Below, piece by piece: positions 29,028 through 37,546 of a DNA stretch of 64,000 nt; positions within the stretch are counted from its first letter, which is position 1, and every line of letters starts with the position of its first letter. The translations under genes were made by a program, and so were the position numbers. The stretch lies in NCBI RefSeq assembly GCF_014638005.1, contig NZ_BMFG01000005.1, forward strand, positions 170,086 through 234,085, in the 5' to 3' direction. The notes beneath the pieces were generated by a model. The model did no database searches. It saw only the letters and a program-made list of their open reading frames with translations, and was not told the origin of the DNA. The DNA comes from Flavobacterium orientale (GTDB lineage Bacteria > Bacteroidota > Bacteroidia > Flavobacteriales > Flavobacteriaceae).

Positions 29028-29861
29028 TTATTTTACCAAATAAATTCCGTCTTCTTTAATCTCAATTTGTTTTTGTTTGTATAACATTCCCACTGCTTTT
29101 TTGAACGTTTTTTTACTCATTTTCAAAACCGTTTTAATGTCTTCCGGATGACTGTTATCGTTTAATCTCAAAAATCCGCGATTGATTTTTAACTCGTTTA
29201 GAATTTTTTCAGCGTTGGGTTCGATACTTTCAAAACCTTGTTTTTGCAACGAAACATCAATTTTCCCATCAGGTCTCAAAGCTTTTATGTATCCTGTAGT
29301 TTGATCACCGGGTCTGAATTTGTCTTCATAAAAACCATCAGCATAAATCAAACCCTTATGCTTTTTATTAATGATGACATTGATTCCTAACTCCGATTGA
29401 TGAGAATACAATAATGTTACCTCCTCACCTACTTCATAAGTTGGTGGTTCTTGATTTAAAAATTGATTGATTTTACTGGAAGCTACTAATCTATTGGTTT
29501 TTTCATCTAAATACAAATGCACCATGTATCGTTTCCCAACTTCCATTTTTCGAGCTTGTTCCAAAAAAGGAGCAAAAATATCTTTTTCTAAACCCCAATC
29601 TAAAAATGCTCCAAACTGGTTGATGTAATTCACCCGAAGAAATGCAAAATCATTAATTGTGATATAAGGTTGTAGTGTTGTTGCTACCGGACGTTCCTCA
29701 TGATCAAGATAAACAAAAACGGTAATTTCATCACCAATTTCGTATGTTTTAGGCACATATTTGTTTGGCAATAAAACATCATTTTTACCATCTGTTAGAA
29801 ATAAACCAACTAGTGTAGTTCTGTCAATTCGTAAGGTGTGAAAAGTTCCAATAGTTAACAT
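29028..29861 (-). CDS. cvfB: S1-domain RNA-binding protein of the CvfB family
   Basis: 277 residues with the CvfB order: an N-terminal S1-like domain starting IGTFHTLRIDRTT, a second S1 domain (FLRVNYINQFGAFLDWGLEKD), a third (GEEVTLLYSHQSELGINVII) and a C-terminal winged helix (MSKKTFKKAVGMLYKQ, IKEDGIYL). The family binds RNA and influences virulence gene expression in staphylococci; here the targets are unknown. It follows menD on the same strand but has its own TATCTTTG element. Confidence 0.87.
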   Translation of the reverse strand: MLTIGTFHTLRIDRTTLVGLFLTDGKNDVLLPNKYVPKTYEIGDEITVFVYLDHEERPVATTLQPYITINDFAFLRVNYINQFGAFLDWGLEKDIFAPFLEQARKMEVGKRYMVHLYLDEKTNRLVASSKINQFLNQEPPTYEVGEEVTLLYSHQSELGINVIINKKHKGLIYADGFYEDKFRPGDQTTGYIKALRPDGKIDVSLQKQGFESIEPNAEKILNELKINRGFLRLNDNSHPEDIKTVLKMSKKTFKKAVGMLYKQKQIEIKEDGIYLVK

Positions 29862-29874
29862 GTCAATTTTTTTT

Positions 29875-29882
29875 CAAAGATA
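29875..29882 (-). promoter_or_regulatory. -7 promoter element of cvfB
   Basis: TATCTTTG on the minus strand, ending 13 bp before the ATG at 29861. Confidence 0.5.
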
Positions 29883-29923
29883 CGCATAGTTTAAAGAATA
29901 CCTAAAAATGAAAATGCGAGAAA

Positions 29924-31585
29924 TTAAACTACGTTTTTAAAATAATCCTTCAACAATTTATCATTATCATAGGTTGGCGTAAAAACTTCAAGAATTTGCG
30001 GTTGTTCTGAATTAGCAAAAAAAGGTGTTAGTTCTTGTTTTAAAGATTCTATTGAACTTGCTTTTGTATACTTCATACAATACATTTTAGCTAAATTTTC
30101 AGCGGTCAAGCAATGTGACGTTTCAAAATAAGTATGAAAAGTATCATTTTCTTCATGTCCGGGTAAAATTCTGAAAATGCCACCTCCACCATTATTAATT
30201 ACAATAATTTTGAAATTTTTTGGCATATAATTGTTCCACAACGCATTACTATCATAAAAGAAACTCACATCACCAGTAATCAAAACAGTTGGTTTTTGTG
30301 AAGCAACTGCCGCTCCAATAGCCGTGGAAGTACTTCCGTCAATACCACTGGTTCCACGATTGCAAAACACCGGAATTGAAGGATTGAATTTGAATAATTG
30401 TGCGTAACGAATAGCAGAACTATTAGAAATTTGAAGGTGAATTTCATCCGAAAAACTAGTAGCTAAAAGTTCAAAAACCTTCAAATCACAAAAATCAATT
30501 TTAGATAGAAACAACTCGTGTTTCATTAATCTATCATTTAAAACAGCTAAAAAATGTTGCTGATAAGAGCTTTCTTTGTAAGTAACATGCACTAAAAACT
30601 TTTCAAAAAACAACTGTGGAGTCGTTTTAAAATGGTGCTTCAAACAGCCAAACGTATTGTAGGCTCTTAGCGAATCAATATGCCAATGGTGCTCCGGTTG
30701 ATAACTTCTTAAAAAAGATTTTATCCGTTTTGAAACTATCATTCCACCAAAGGTTACCAAAACATCAGGCTGAAATGCTTTAAAATCGGCATCGGAAAAA
30801 GGTGTAATTAATGTATCAATATGTGGTATAAAATTCGGGTGATGAATATTTGAAGTTGTTTCAGTCAATACTACCACCGAAGGATCGTTTGCCAGATGAT
30901 TTACAATTTGTAATTCGATTGCATTTGGCGGCAATGTTCCCACTAAAATCAATTTTTTATTTGCAGTATTCCAAATCGCTTTAGCTGCCAGAATCTTTTC
31001 AAGAGAAACAATTTCTTCTTCTTTATTCAAGGGTAAAATTAACGAATCCACCGAAAGTGAATCGACTACTTCATACAATGGTTCTTCAAAAGGCACATTG
31101 ATATGTGTGGGTCCTGATTTCAACATTGCGGTATTGAAAGCAGCATTGATTTTTATATCGTTTTCTTCCGATGCAATTTCAGTTAAATTCGCATTATATA
31201 AGGTATGATTGGCTAAAACATTTTCCTGTCTGATGGTTTGTCCGTCACCAATATCAACTTTATCCAAAGGTCTATCAGCAGAAATTACAACTAAAGGAAT
31301 CATGCTGTAAAAAGCTTCAGCCACAGCCGGATAAAAATTTAAAACCGCCGAACCCGAAGTGCAAACCACAACAACCGGTTTATTAATTTGTTGAGCGATT
31401 CCCAACGCAAAAAAAGCAGCACAACGTTCGTCAGCAATACTATAACAAGTAAAAAACGGATTGTTTGTAAAACCAAGCGTAAGCGGTGCATTTCGCGAAC
31501 CGGGCGAAATTACAATATGTTGTATACCTTTTGCTTCACAAATTTCGAGTAGGCTTTGAGCCAAAGGTATTTTTGGATATTTCAT
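29924..31585 (-). CDS. menD: SEPHCHC synthase
   Basis: A ThDP enzyme of 553 residues that adds a 2-oxoglutarate-derived succinyl semialdehyde to isochorismate in menaquinone synthesis. Seen: ISPGSRNAPLT at the N-terminus, the catalytic Glu in ADERCAAFFALG, TSGSAVLN, and the ThDP Mg site GDVSFFYDSNAL ... INNGGGGIF. Length fits. It is on the same strand as the menB cluster, separated by cvfB and three plus-strand genes. menF, expected just upstream in many genomes, is not here. Confidence 0.95.
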   Translation of the reverse strand: MKYPKIPLAQSLLEICEAKGIQHIVISPGSRNAPLTLGFTNNPFFTCYSIADERCAAFFALGIAQQINKPVVVVCTSGSAVLNFYPAVAEAFYSMIPLVVISADRPLDKVDIGDGQTIRQENVLANHTLYNANLTEIASEENDIKINAAFNTAMLKSGPTHINVPFEEPLYEVVDSLSVDSLILPLNKEEEIVSLEKILAAKAIWNTANKKLILVGTLPPNAIELQIVNHLANDPSVVVLTETTSNIHHPNFIPHIDTLITPFSDADFKAFQPDVLVTFGGMIVSKRIKSFLRSYQPEHHWHIDSLRAYNTFGCLKHHFKTTPQLFFEKFLVHVTYKESSYQQHFLAVLNDRLMKHELFLSKIDFCDLKVFELLATSFSDEIHLQISNSSAIRYAQLFKFNPSIPVFCNRGTSGIDGSTSTAIGAAVASQKPTVLITGDVSFFYDSNALWNNYMPKNFKIIVINNGGGGIFRILPGHEENDTFHTYFETSHCLTAENLAKMYCMKYTKASSIESLKQELTPFFANSEQPQILEVFTPTYDNDKLLKDYFKNVV

Positions 31586-31635
31586 TAGTAAACAACTATT
31601 AAAAGAAAGCGTTAAACAGTAACGCTATTTGAACA

Positions 31636-31643
31636 CAAATTTA
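31636..31643 (-). promoter_or_regulatory. -7 promoter element of menD
   Basis: TAAATTTG on the minus strand, about 50 bp before the ATG; no good -33 element is seen. Confidence 0.4.
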
Positions 31644-31689
31644 AACTTTAGTAAAATAAAAACACCTGCTACAACGTGTAAAGTTTTGT

Positions 31690-31697
31690 TATATTTG
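31690..31697 (+). promoter_or_regulatory. -7 promoter element of the GNAT gene
   Basis: TATATTTG, ending 16 bp before the ATG at 31714. Confidence 0.5.
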
Positions 31698-31713
31698 AAC
31701 AACTTTTCAACAT

Positions 31714-32220
31714 ATGGCAATTCAAATACGACCTTATACAGCAACTGATGTTCCTGCTATTTTAGAAATTATCAATTTCAACATTCTTCATTCTACTTCA
31801 TTGTATGATTATGAACCCAGAACGCTTGATTTGCAACAAAAAATTCTAGCCGAAAAAACAGCAAAAAACTTTCCGGTTGTTGTGGCTGTTGTTGAAGATA
31901 AAGTAGCCGGTTTTGGCATGTATGGCGAATTTCGATTTCGTGAAGCTTATCGGTTTACTGTTGAGCATTCTGTTTATATTTCGAATGATTTCAAAGGAAA
32001 AGGAATTGGTGGCAAACTGCTTCAACATTTAATTGAGGATGCTAAAAACAAAAAACTACACACAATGATTGGTGTAGTTGATGCTGAAAATAAAGAAAGT
32101 ATTCTTTTTCATGAAAAACATGGCTTTAAAACTGTTGGCATTATAAAAGAATCCGGGTTTAAATTTAACCGTTGGTTGGATTCAGTAATTATGCAATTAA
32201 TTTTGGAAGAGAATGTATAA
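31714..32220 (+). CDS. GNAT family N-acetyltransferase, phosphinothricin-acetyltransferase-like
   Basis: 168 residues: IRPYTATDVPAILEI at the start, EHSVYISNDFKGKGIGGKLL (acetyl-CoA loop GKGIGG), then ENKESILFHEKHGFKTVG and a C-terminal FNRWLDSVIMQL. The last phrase (R-W-x-D) is typical of the PAT/YncA branch, which acetylates amino-acid-like amines. Actual substrate unknown. Monocistronic, ended by a long hairpin shared with the convergent peroxidase gene. Confidence 0.85.
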   Translation: MAIQIRPYTATDVPAILEIINFNILHSTSLYDYEPRTLDLQQKILAEKTAKNFPVVVAVVEDKVAGFGMYGEFRFREAYRFTVEHSVYISNDFKGKGIGGKLLQHLIEDAKNKKLHTMIGVVDAENKESILFHEKHGFKTVGIIKESGFKFNRWLDSVIMQLILEENV

Positions 32221-32225
32221 ATGAA

Positions 32226-32288
32226 GAACACAGATTAGATAAATCAATAAAAATTTTAAAATTTATCTGATTTTTCTATTCTGTGTTC
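32226..32288. terminator. Long imperfect hairpin between convergent genes
   Basis: GAACACAGA (32226-32234) pairs with TCTGTGTTC (32280-32288), and ATTAGATAAAT pairs with ATTTATCTGAT inside, leaving an AT-rich loop. It lies between the GNAT and peroxidase stops and can serve both directions. Confidence 0.55.
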
Positions 32289-32316
32289 GTGACCACTTGG
32301 GTCAATATACGTTAAT

Positions 32317-32898
32317 TTAACTCGCTAACCAATCTAATATTTCTTTGTCTTTTGGACTTGTTCTCGGACTGATTACTTTTTCTAATTCGCCTCTTTCATT
32401 AATCAAATATTTTTGAAAGTTCCATTCTACTTCGCTGTCTTGCAAACCGTTTTTAGCTTTTTGTGTTAAAAACTGGTAAATTGGAGCCATTTCATTTCCT
32501 TTTACCGAAATTTTACTCATCATCGGGAAAGTCACGCCGAAATTCTTTTCACAAAAAGCTCCGATTTCTTCATTAGTTCCCGGTTCTTGCGACATAAAAT
32601 CATTGGCCGGAAAACCAATAATTACTAATCCTTTGTCCTTATATTCTTCATATAATGCTTGAAGATCTTTGTATTGTGGTGTTAATCCACATTTAGATGC
32701 CGTATTTACAATCATCACTTTTTTACCTCTTAACGAAGCAAAATCAAATTCTTTTCCTTCCAAATCTTCAACTTTGAATGTATAAATAGCTTGTTTCATA
32801 GTGGTTTCTGTTGTTGTATTTTCTTTTTTTGTTTGAGCTTGGTTTTGACAACTCATCAACATAAAACAAGAAAAAATGATTAAAAAAGATGATTTCAT
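32317..32898 (-). CDS. Glutathione peroxidase family thiol peroxidase, lipoprotein
   Basis: 193 residues, with lipoprotein signal FMLMSC (Cys17) and a GPx core: NTASKCGLTPQY with Cys (not selenocysteine) as peroxidatic residue, GFPANDFMSQEPG carrying the conserved Gln/Asn region, and VEWNFQKYLIN with the active-site Trp. Cys-type bacterial enzymes usually use thioredoxin as reductant. Lipid anchoring places it in the periplasm or on the outer membrane. Confidence 0.92.
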   Translation of the reverse strand: MKSSFLIIFSCFMLMSCQNQAQTKKENTTTETTMKQAIYTFKVEDLEGKEFDFASLRGKKVMIVNTASKCGLTPQYKDLQALYEEYKDKGLVIIGFPANDFMSQEPGTNEEIGAFCEKNFGVTFPMMSKISVKGNEMAPIYQFLTQKAKNGLQDSEVEWNFQKYLINERGELEKVISPRTSPKDKEILDWLAS

Positions 32899-32915
32899 AC
32901 TACTTATTTTTATTT

Positions 32916-32923
32916 CAAATTTA
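32916..32923 (-). promoter_or_regulatory. -7 promoter element of the peroxidase gene
   Basis: TAAATTTG on the minus strand, ending 17 bp before the ATG at 32898. Confidence 0.5.
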
Positions 32924-32973
32924 CATTTTTATAAAAGATGAACCTACTAAACAAATCACAAATGATTACTAAA

Positions 32974-35900
32974 CTATTTTTTATAATATTTTTTATATTT
33001 AAAGTAAGATGCAATACCTAACAATGTTATCAAAATCGCAGAAATATATACAAAACTTGGTGTTACAACTTTATCCCCACTCGCATACGAATGCAATCCT
33101 GTTAAGTAGAAATTCACTCCAAAATAGGTCATCATAATCGAATAGAAAGCGAAAATACTCATCAAATTAAACACCCAAGTTCCACGTAACGAAGGCACAA
33201 ATCGAGCGTGAATTACAAACGCATAGACCATAATGCTAATCAAAGCCCACGTTTCTTTTGGATCCCAACCCCAGTAGCGGCCCCAACTTTCGTTGGCCCA
33301 TTGCCCGCCTAAAAAGTTACCAATCGTTAGCATTACTAAACCAATGGTTAACGCCATTTCGTTGATGTAGGTGATTTCTTGAATGCTTAATTTCATTCGC
33401 TCTTTATTTTTGTCATTGGTCAACAAAATCAATAAAAGCGATACTATTCCGAGAATCATTCCTAACGTAAATGGTCCATAACTCCCTACAATTACTGATA
33501 CGTGAATCATCAACCAATAGGAATCTAAAACCGGTTGTAAGTTGGCAATCGAAGGATCCATCCAACTCCAGTGAGCAATCATCAAAATCATTGATGCTAC
33601 AAATGCTCCCGAAGCAACGGTTAACTTAGATTTTCTGTCAAACGCCAATCCGAAAAACATTGTTGCCCAAGCTACGTAAATCATACTTTCGTAGGCATCA
33701 CTCCACGGTGCGTGACCTGAAATGTACCAACGAGCAATTAATCCTAACGTATGTAAGACAAAGAAAAATCCGATTAGAATATGAAAAGCATTTATCGTAT
33801 AATTGATGAATTTGGATGATTTAACAATTTGAATTACCGTAAAAATCAACATCAAAACGCCCGCCAACATATACAAATAGTACAAATTCTTGAAAATATC
33901 GTATTTGTTATATAAGATTTCCGAATCAATTTTGCTATCAGACGGACGAACTTCACTTCCGTACTTGATTTGAAATTTCTCCATTCCGCCGATGATGTCA
34001 TCAGCCATTTTATAATCTTGCGTTTTACTTGCCTCCCCTAAAATTTGCATATATGCCGGAAGAATATTTTTTAGGTTGACAAGTTCTGTATCTTGGTATT
34101 CATCCAATTCCAGATAAGAAATCCATTTGTTGTTGTCATCATTCGGAACCGGGAAAATTTTGAGAATGCTTCCGCTTAAAGCCGAATTTAACAACACTAC
34201 TTTTTTATCCACTTCAATAAAATCCTTCTGAAATTGATTTGGAATTGTAGCTTTGTAAGCATCATCCAAAAACGGAGATAATTTATAATTCCCTTTATCA
34301 TCAAAGAAACTGATGAATGGAGCAAATTTAGCCTCCTTGGAAACCCCTAAAATATTTCTGATACTGTCGTTACCACGTTTTAAATAAACCAATGGTACTT
34401 CGAACCAAGCGTTTGGGGTTTGCGACATCGATAGAAAAACCTGATCAGAAGTATACCCTTTGTAATTGTCACTTTTACTGACTTTACGTAGTAATTCCGA
34501 CGAAAAAGTATTCACCGGTTTCATTCTTCCACCCGCATCCTGAATCACTAAGCGTCCAAACTTGGCTGCATGTTCGGGTTTTGGAATAGTTGTTTCCAGA
34601 AACTTCTCAACTTCTGCTAGTGAAGGTCGTTGATGCTTGTGATTCTCCTCAGCATTTTGAGAAAATCCTATCAACGAAAAAAGCAAAAATGAAAGGGATA
34701 ATAAAGCCGATTTCTTTTTCTTCACTTTTTCCAACTTCACTTTAATATCATTGAAACGTGTGTTTTTATCAAACAGAATTGCCATCATCGCAATGTAAAG
34801 TAAAAAATAGCCAATGTAAGTGAGCCAAGTTCCCCAAAAATCATGATTTACCGAAAGAATAGTTCCTTTTTCATCTTGATCAAATTGAGCTTGAAAAAAT
34901 CGATAACCTTTGTAATCCAAAATGTTGTTCATAAAAATATGAGCATCTTGCTTTTTATCGCCATCCAGAACGGTCACTTTACTTTCAAAAGCGGAATAAC
35001 TGTTGATGGTTCCGGGATATCTTTTAGCAATAAAATCATTTAAATGAATACTAAACGGAAGTTCATAAATTTTACTTCCAAACATCAATGTGATGTCCAA
35101 ATCGCCCATTGTCACCGTTTGCGGAACACCTTGTTTTCCTTTGGAACCGACTAAAGTTACTTCCTTTGTTTCACCATTGGCTTCCACTTCAACAATCAAC
35201 GCATCATCAGTTGACATATCTTTCCAATTGTTATTGGATACATATTCTTTTTTACCTTTGACAGGTGCATCGGGCAAAACAAATTGAGCTCCGGCAATGT
35301 TGTAAAGCGAACGAAACATCAATGGTTGCAGTGAATCTTTCACAACAAGTCCTTTCATTTGATCGGCCATTCGCATAAAATCTCCTCCAAAAGTAGATTT
35401 GATAAAAAAGGAATCTCCGTCTTGAATGATATTAATTGCTCCATTCGTTTCTTTGTTGTAAGCAAATAGAATTCCGTGTAAACTTTGCACTTCGCCTTCT
35501 TTTAAGTGATGTTCATGGCGAGTTCCACCACTTGATTCGACTAATTTTAAATACGTTTCGCCACTTTCATCCGGTTTGATGCTTTCGGTGGCGTTCATAA
35601 TAAAATTTTTATAGCGAATGGTGTATGGTTTTGTATCAAACTTATCGTTAATCGTAAAACTATTATTAGCTGCTTGCGATAAAATTAGCGGTTTTTCCTT
35701 GGTTTTTCGCTTGGTTTCACCTCTGTAATCGCCATCGGTTAAAACTGTCAGGAATGTTTTATCGGAATAAAATCGTTTTTCTGCAGCACCTTCACGAATT
35801 GGCATCATCCCTTCAAAACTGATGTAACGTGTAACGAATGCTCCTACAAGGATAAAAATAAATGAAAAATGCAGTAATAAAGTCGCCCATTTTTCTTTTT

Positions 35901-36117
35901 TCCAAAGTTGATACCGTTGAATATTTCCGATAAAATTGATGACAAAAAATACCATAATTACTTCAAACCACCAGGCATTATAAACCCAAATTCGGGCAGT
36001 ATCTGTATTATAATCATTTTCGATGAAGGTTCCAACTGCCATCGCTGCGGCAAATACGATAAATAAAAAAGCCATTAAACGAGTGGAAAAAAGGAAGGAA
36101 AGTATTTTTTTGTCCAT
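32974..36117 (-). CDS. Cytochrome c biogenesis protein CcsBA (ResB-CcsA fusion)
   Basis: A fused system II cytochrome c synthase of about 1047 residues. The N-terminal ResB/CcsB part has helices near the start (FSTRLMAFLFIVFAA), a large periplasmic domain and a closing helix (WLTYIGYFLLYIAMMAILF). A second hydrophobic segment resembling a signal sequence (LLSLSFLLFSLIGFSQ) precedes another periplasmic region, and the C-terminal CcsA part has about eight helices with the haem-binding WWD motif SWGRYWGWDPKETW. It delivers haem to apocytochrome c. The open frame extends to GTG 36144, but that codon overlaps the promoter, so ATG 36117 is chosen. Confidence 0.92.
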   Translation of the reverse strand: MDKKILSFLFSTRLMAFLFIVFAAAMAVGTFIENDYNTDTARIWVYNAWWFEVIMVFFVINFIGNIQRYQLWKKEKWATLLLHFSFIFILVGAFVTRYISFEGMMPIREGAAEKRFYSDKTFLTVLTDGDYRGETKRKTKEKPLILSQAANNSFTINDKFDTKPYTIRYKNFIMNATESIKPDESGETYLKLVESSGGTRHEHHLKEGEVQSLHGILFAYNKETNGAINIIQDGDSFFIKSTFGGDFMRMADQMKGLVVKDSLQPLMFRSLYNIAGAQFVLPDAPVKGKKEYVSNNNWKDMSTDDALIVEVEANGETKEVTLVGSKGKQGVPQTVTMGDLDITLMFGSKIYELPFSIHLNDFIAKRYPGTINSYSAFESKVTVLDGDKKQDAHIFMNNILDYKGYRFFQAQFDQDEKGTILSVNHDFWGTWLTYIGYFLLYIAMMAILFDKNTRFNDIKVKLEKVKKKKSALLSLSFLLFSLIGFSQNAEENHKHQRPSLAEVEKFLETTIPKPEHAAKFGRLVIQDAGGRMKPVNTFSSELLRKVSKSDNYKGYTSDQVFLSMSQTPNAWFEVPLVYLKRGNDSIRNILGVSKEAKFAPFISFFDDKGNYKLSPFLDDAYKATIPNQFQKDFIEVDKKVVLLNSALSGSILKIFPVPNDDNNKWISYLELDEYQDTELVNLKNILPAYMQILGEASKTQDYKMADDIIGGMEKFQIKYGSEVRPSDSKIDSEILYNKYDIFKNLYYLYMLAGVLMLIFTVIQIVKSSKFINYTINAFHILIGFFFVLHTLGLIARWYISGHAPWSDAYESMIYVAWATMFFGLAFDRKSKLTVASGAFVASMILMIAHWSWMDPSIANLQPVLDSYWLMIHVSVIVGSYGPFTLGMILGIVSLLLILLTNDKNKERMKLSIQEITYINEMALTIGLVMLTIGNFLGGQWANESWGRYWGWDPKETWALISIMVYAFVIHARFVPSLRGTWVFNLMSIFAFYSIMMTYFGVNFYLTGLHSYASGDKVVTPSFVYISAILITLLGIASYFKYKKYYKK

Positions 36118-36143
36118 TTTGAGAAGGGTAATTTTTGAAAGCA

Positions 36144-36151
36144 CAAAAATA
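36144..36151 (-). promoter_or_regulatory. -7 promoter element of ccsBA
   Basis: TATTTTTG on the minus strand, ending 26 bp before the ATG at 36117. It overlaps the alternative GTG start, which excludes it. Confidence 0.5.
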
Positions 36152-36255
36152 CTTATAAAAGAAAGAATCTTATCTATTTTTATAGAATTTTTAAGGTAAG
36201 TTTAATCAGTCTTTTATTCTTATTAATTTTAATCGGAAATCGGCTGTGTTTTTAT

Positions 36256-36263
36256 TATTTTTG
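36256..36263 (+). promoter_or_regulatory. -7 promoter element four bases before an ATG
   Basis: TATTTTTG followed by ACGA and ATG at 36268, so a leaderless or near-leaderless transcript is predicted. Confidence 0.5.
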
Positions 36264-36267
36264 ACGA

Positions 36268-37029
36268 ATGGTTTCAATCGTTATTATCGGTTCCGGAAAT
36301 GTAGCTCAACATTTGATTACGGCTTTTTTGCAAAGTGATGAAATTGAGCTGATTCAGGTTTTTTCGCGGCAAAAAGAAAGTGTTTCACATTTGATTTCTT
36401 CGGATAAAATTGTTTCTGATTATGTTGAAATTAAACAAGCGGATTTATATCTAATTGCCGTTTCGGATAATGCGATTGCTGATGTTTCAGCAAAACTTCC
36501 CTTTGAAAATAGATTAGTTGTTCATACTTCAGGTAGTATGCCGCTGGAAATTTTAGATTCAAAAAATCGTCGGGGTGTTTTTTATCCATTACAAACTTTT
36601 ACTAAAAATAAACCTGTCGATTTTAAAGAAATTCCGATTTGTTTGGAAGCGGAAAAAGAGAAGGATTTTAAAATAATTGAAACTGTTGCTACTACTATTT
36701 CATCGGTTGTGCAATCTATTTCATCTGAACAACGAAAAGCATTGCACGTGGCTGCTGTTTTTGTGTGTAATTTTGTTAATCATCTGTATAGTATCGGAGC
36801 TGAAATTTGTGAAGAAAACAAGTTGCCTTTTTCCATATTACAACCTTTAATTCAGGAAACGGCAAATAAAATTGCGATTAAAAGTCCGGATGAAGCTCAA
36901 ACCGGACCTGCAAAAAGAGGCGATACTAAAACGATTAACACGCATTTGCATTTTTTATCAGATGAAAATCAAATAGAAATTTATAAACTCATAACAAAAT
37001 CTATTATAGATCATGGCAAAAAGCTATAA
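36268..37029 (+). CDS. Rossmann-like and DUF2520 domain-containing protein
   Basis: 253 residues. IVIIGSGNVAQHL is a dinucleotide-binding loop, followed by VFSRQKESVSHL and LIAVSDNAIADVSAKL, then GVFYPLQTFTKNKPVDF and a helical C-terminal domain with CNFVNHLYSIGAEICEE. This is the DUF2520 family, related to ketopantoate and pyrroline-carboxylate reductases; the substrate is unknown. It overlaps kdsC by 17 bp and starts a run of coupled genes. Confidence 0.85.
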   Translation: MVSIVIIGSGNVAQHLITAFLQSDEIELIQVFSRQKESVSHLISSDKIVSDYVEIKQADLYLIAVSDNAIADVSAKLPFENRLVVHTSGSMPLEILDSKNRRGVFYPLQTFTKNKPVDFKEIPICLEAEKEKDFKIIETVATTISSVVQSISSEQRKALHVAAVFVCNFVNHLYSIGAEICEENKLPFSILQPLIQETANKIAIKSPDEAQTGPAKRGDTKTINTHLHFLSDENQIEIYKLITKSIIDHGKKL

Positions 37030-37540
37030 AGAATTAATGAATACCATTACCACATTTATTTTTGATGTTGATGGTGTTTTAACAGATGGAAAAGTACATA
37101 TCGCTCAAAATGGAGAACTGCTACGAGAAATGCACATTCGCGATGGTTTTGCCATGAAAGCAGCTGTTGAAAGCGGTTATCATGTTTGTATTATTTCCGG
37201 TGGTAGTAACGAAGGCGTTCGAATCAGACTACGAAACTTGGGTATAACAGCTATTCATTTGGGTTCGCCTGACAAAGTTGAAACCTTTAAAGAATATTGT
37301 GATTTGTACCAAATCAATCCTGAAAACGTGCTTTATATGGGCGATGATATTCCGGATTTTCATGTGATGCAATTGGTAGGATTGCCCACTTGTCCACAAG
37401 ATGCATGTCCGGAAATCAAATCTATTTCAACTTATATTTCTCATAAAGAAGGCGGTACCGGAGCCGTAAGAGATGTCATTGAACAAGTGATGAAAGTTCA
37501 AGGAAAATGGAATACCTATTTTAATGGAAAATTAGATTAA
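37013..37540 (+). CDS. kdsC: KDO-8-phosphate phosphatase family HAD protein
   Basis: A cap-less HAD phosphatase of 175 residues: FIFDVDGVLTDGKV (nucleophile Asp), ISGGSN (motif II), MGDDIPDFHVM (motif IV). It would hydrolyse KDO-8-phosphate to KDO for lipopolysaccharide core. The start MAKSYKELMN fits the family N-terminus and overlaps the preceding gene by 17 bp. Confidence 0.9.
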   Translation: MAKSYKELMNTITTFIFDVDGVLTDGKVHIAQNGELLREMHIRDGFAMKAAVESGYHVCIISGGSNEGVRIRLRNLGITAIHLGSPDKVETFKEYCDLYQINPENVLYMGDDIPDFHVMQLVGLPTCPQDACPEIKSISTYISHKEGGTGAVRDVIEQVMKVQGKWNTYFNGKLD

Positions 37541-37546
37541 CTCCCG

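Noticed and set aside
36118..36144. GTG start at 36144 for the CcsBA gene
   Set aside because: The codon overlaps the TATTTTTG promoter element; ATG at 36117 gives a normal start.
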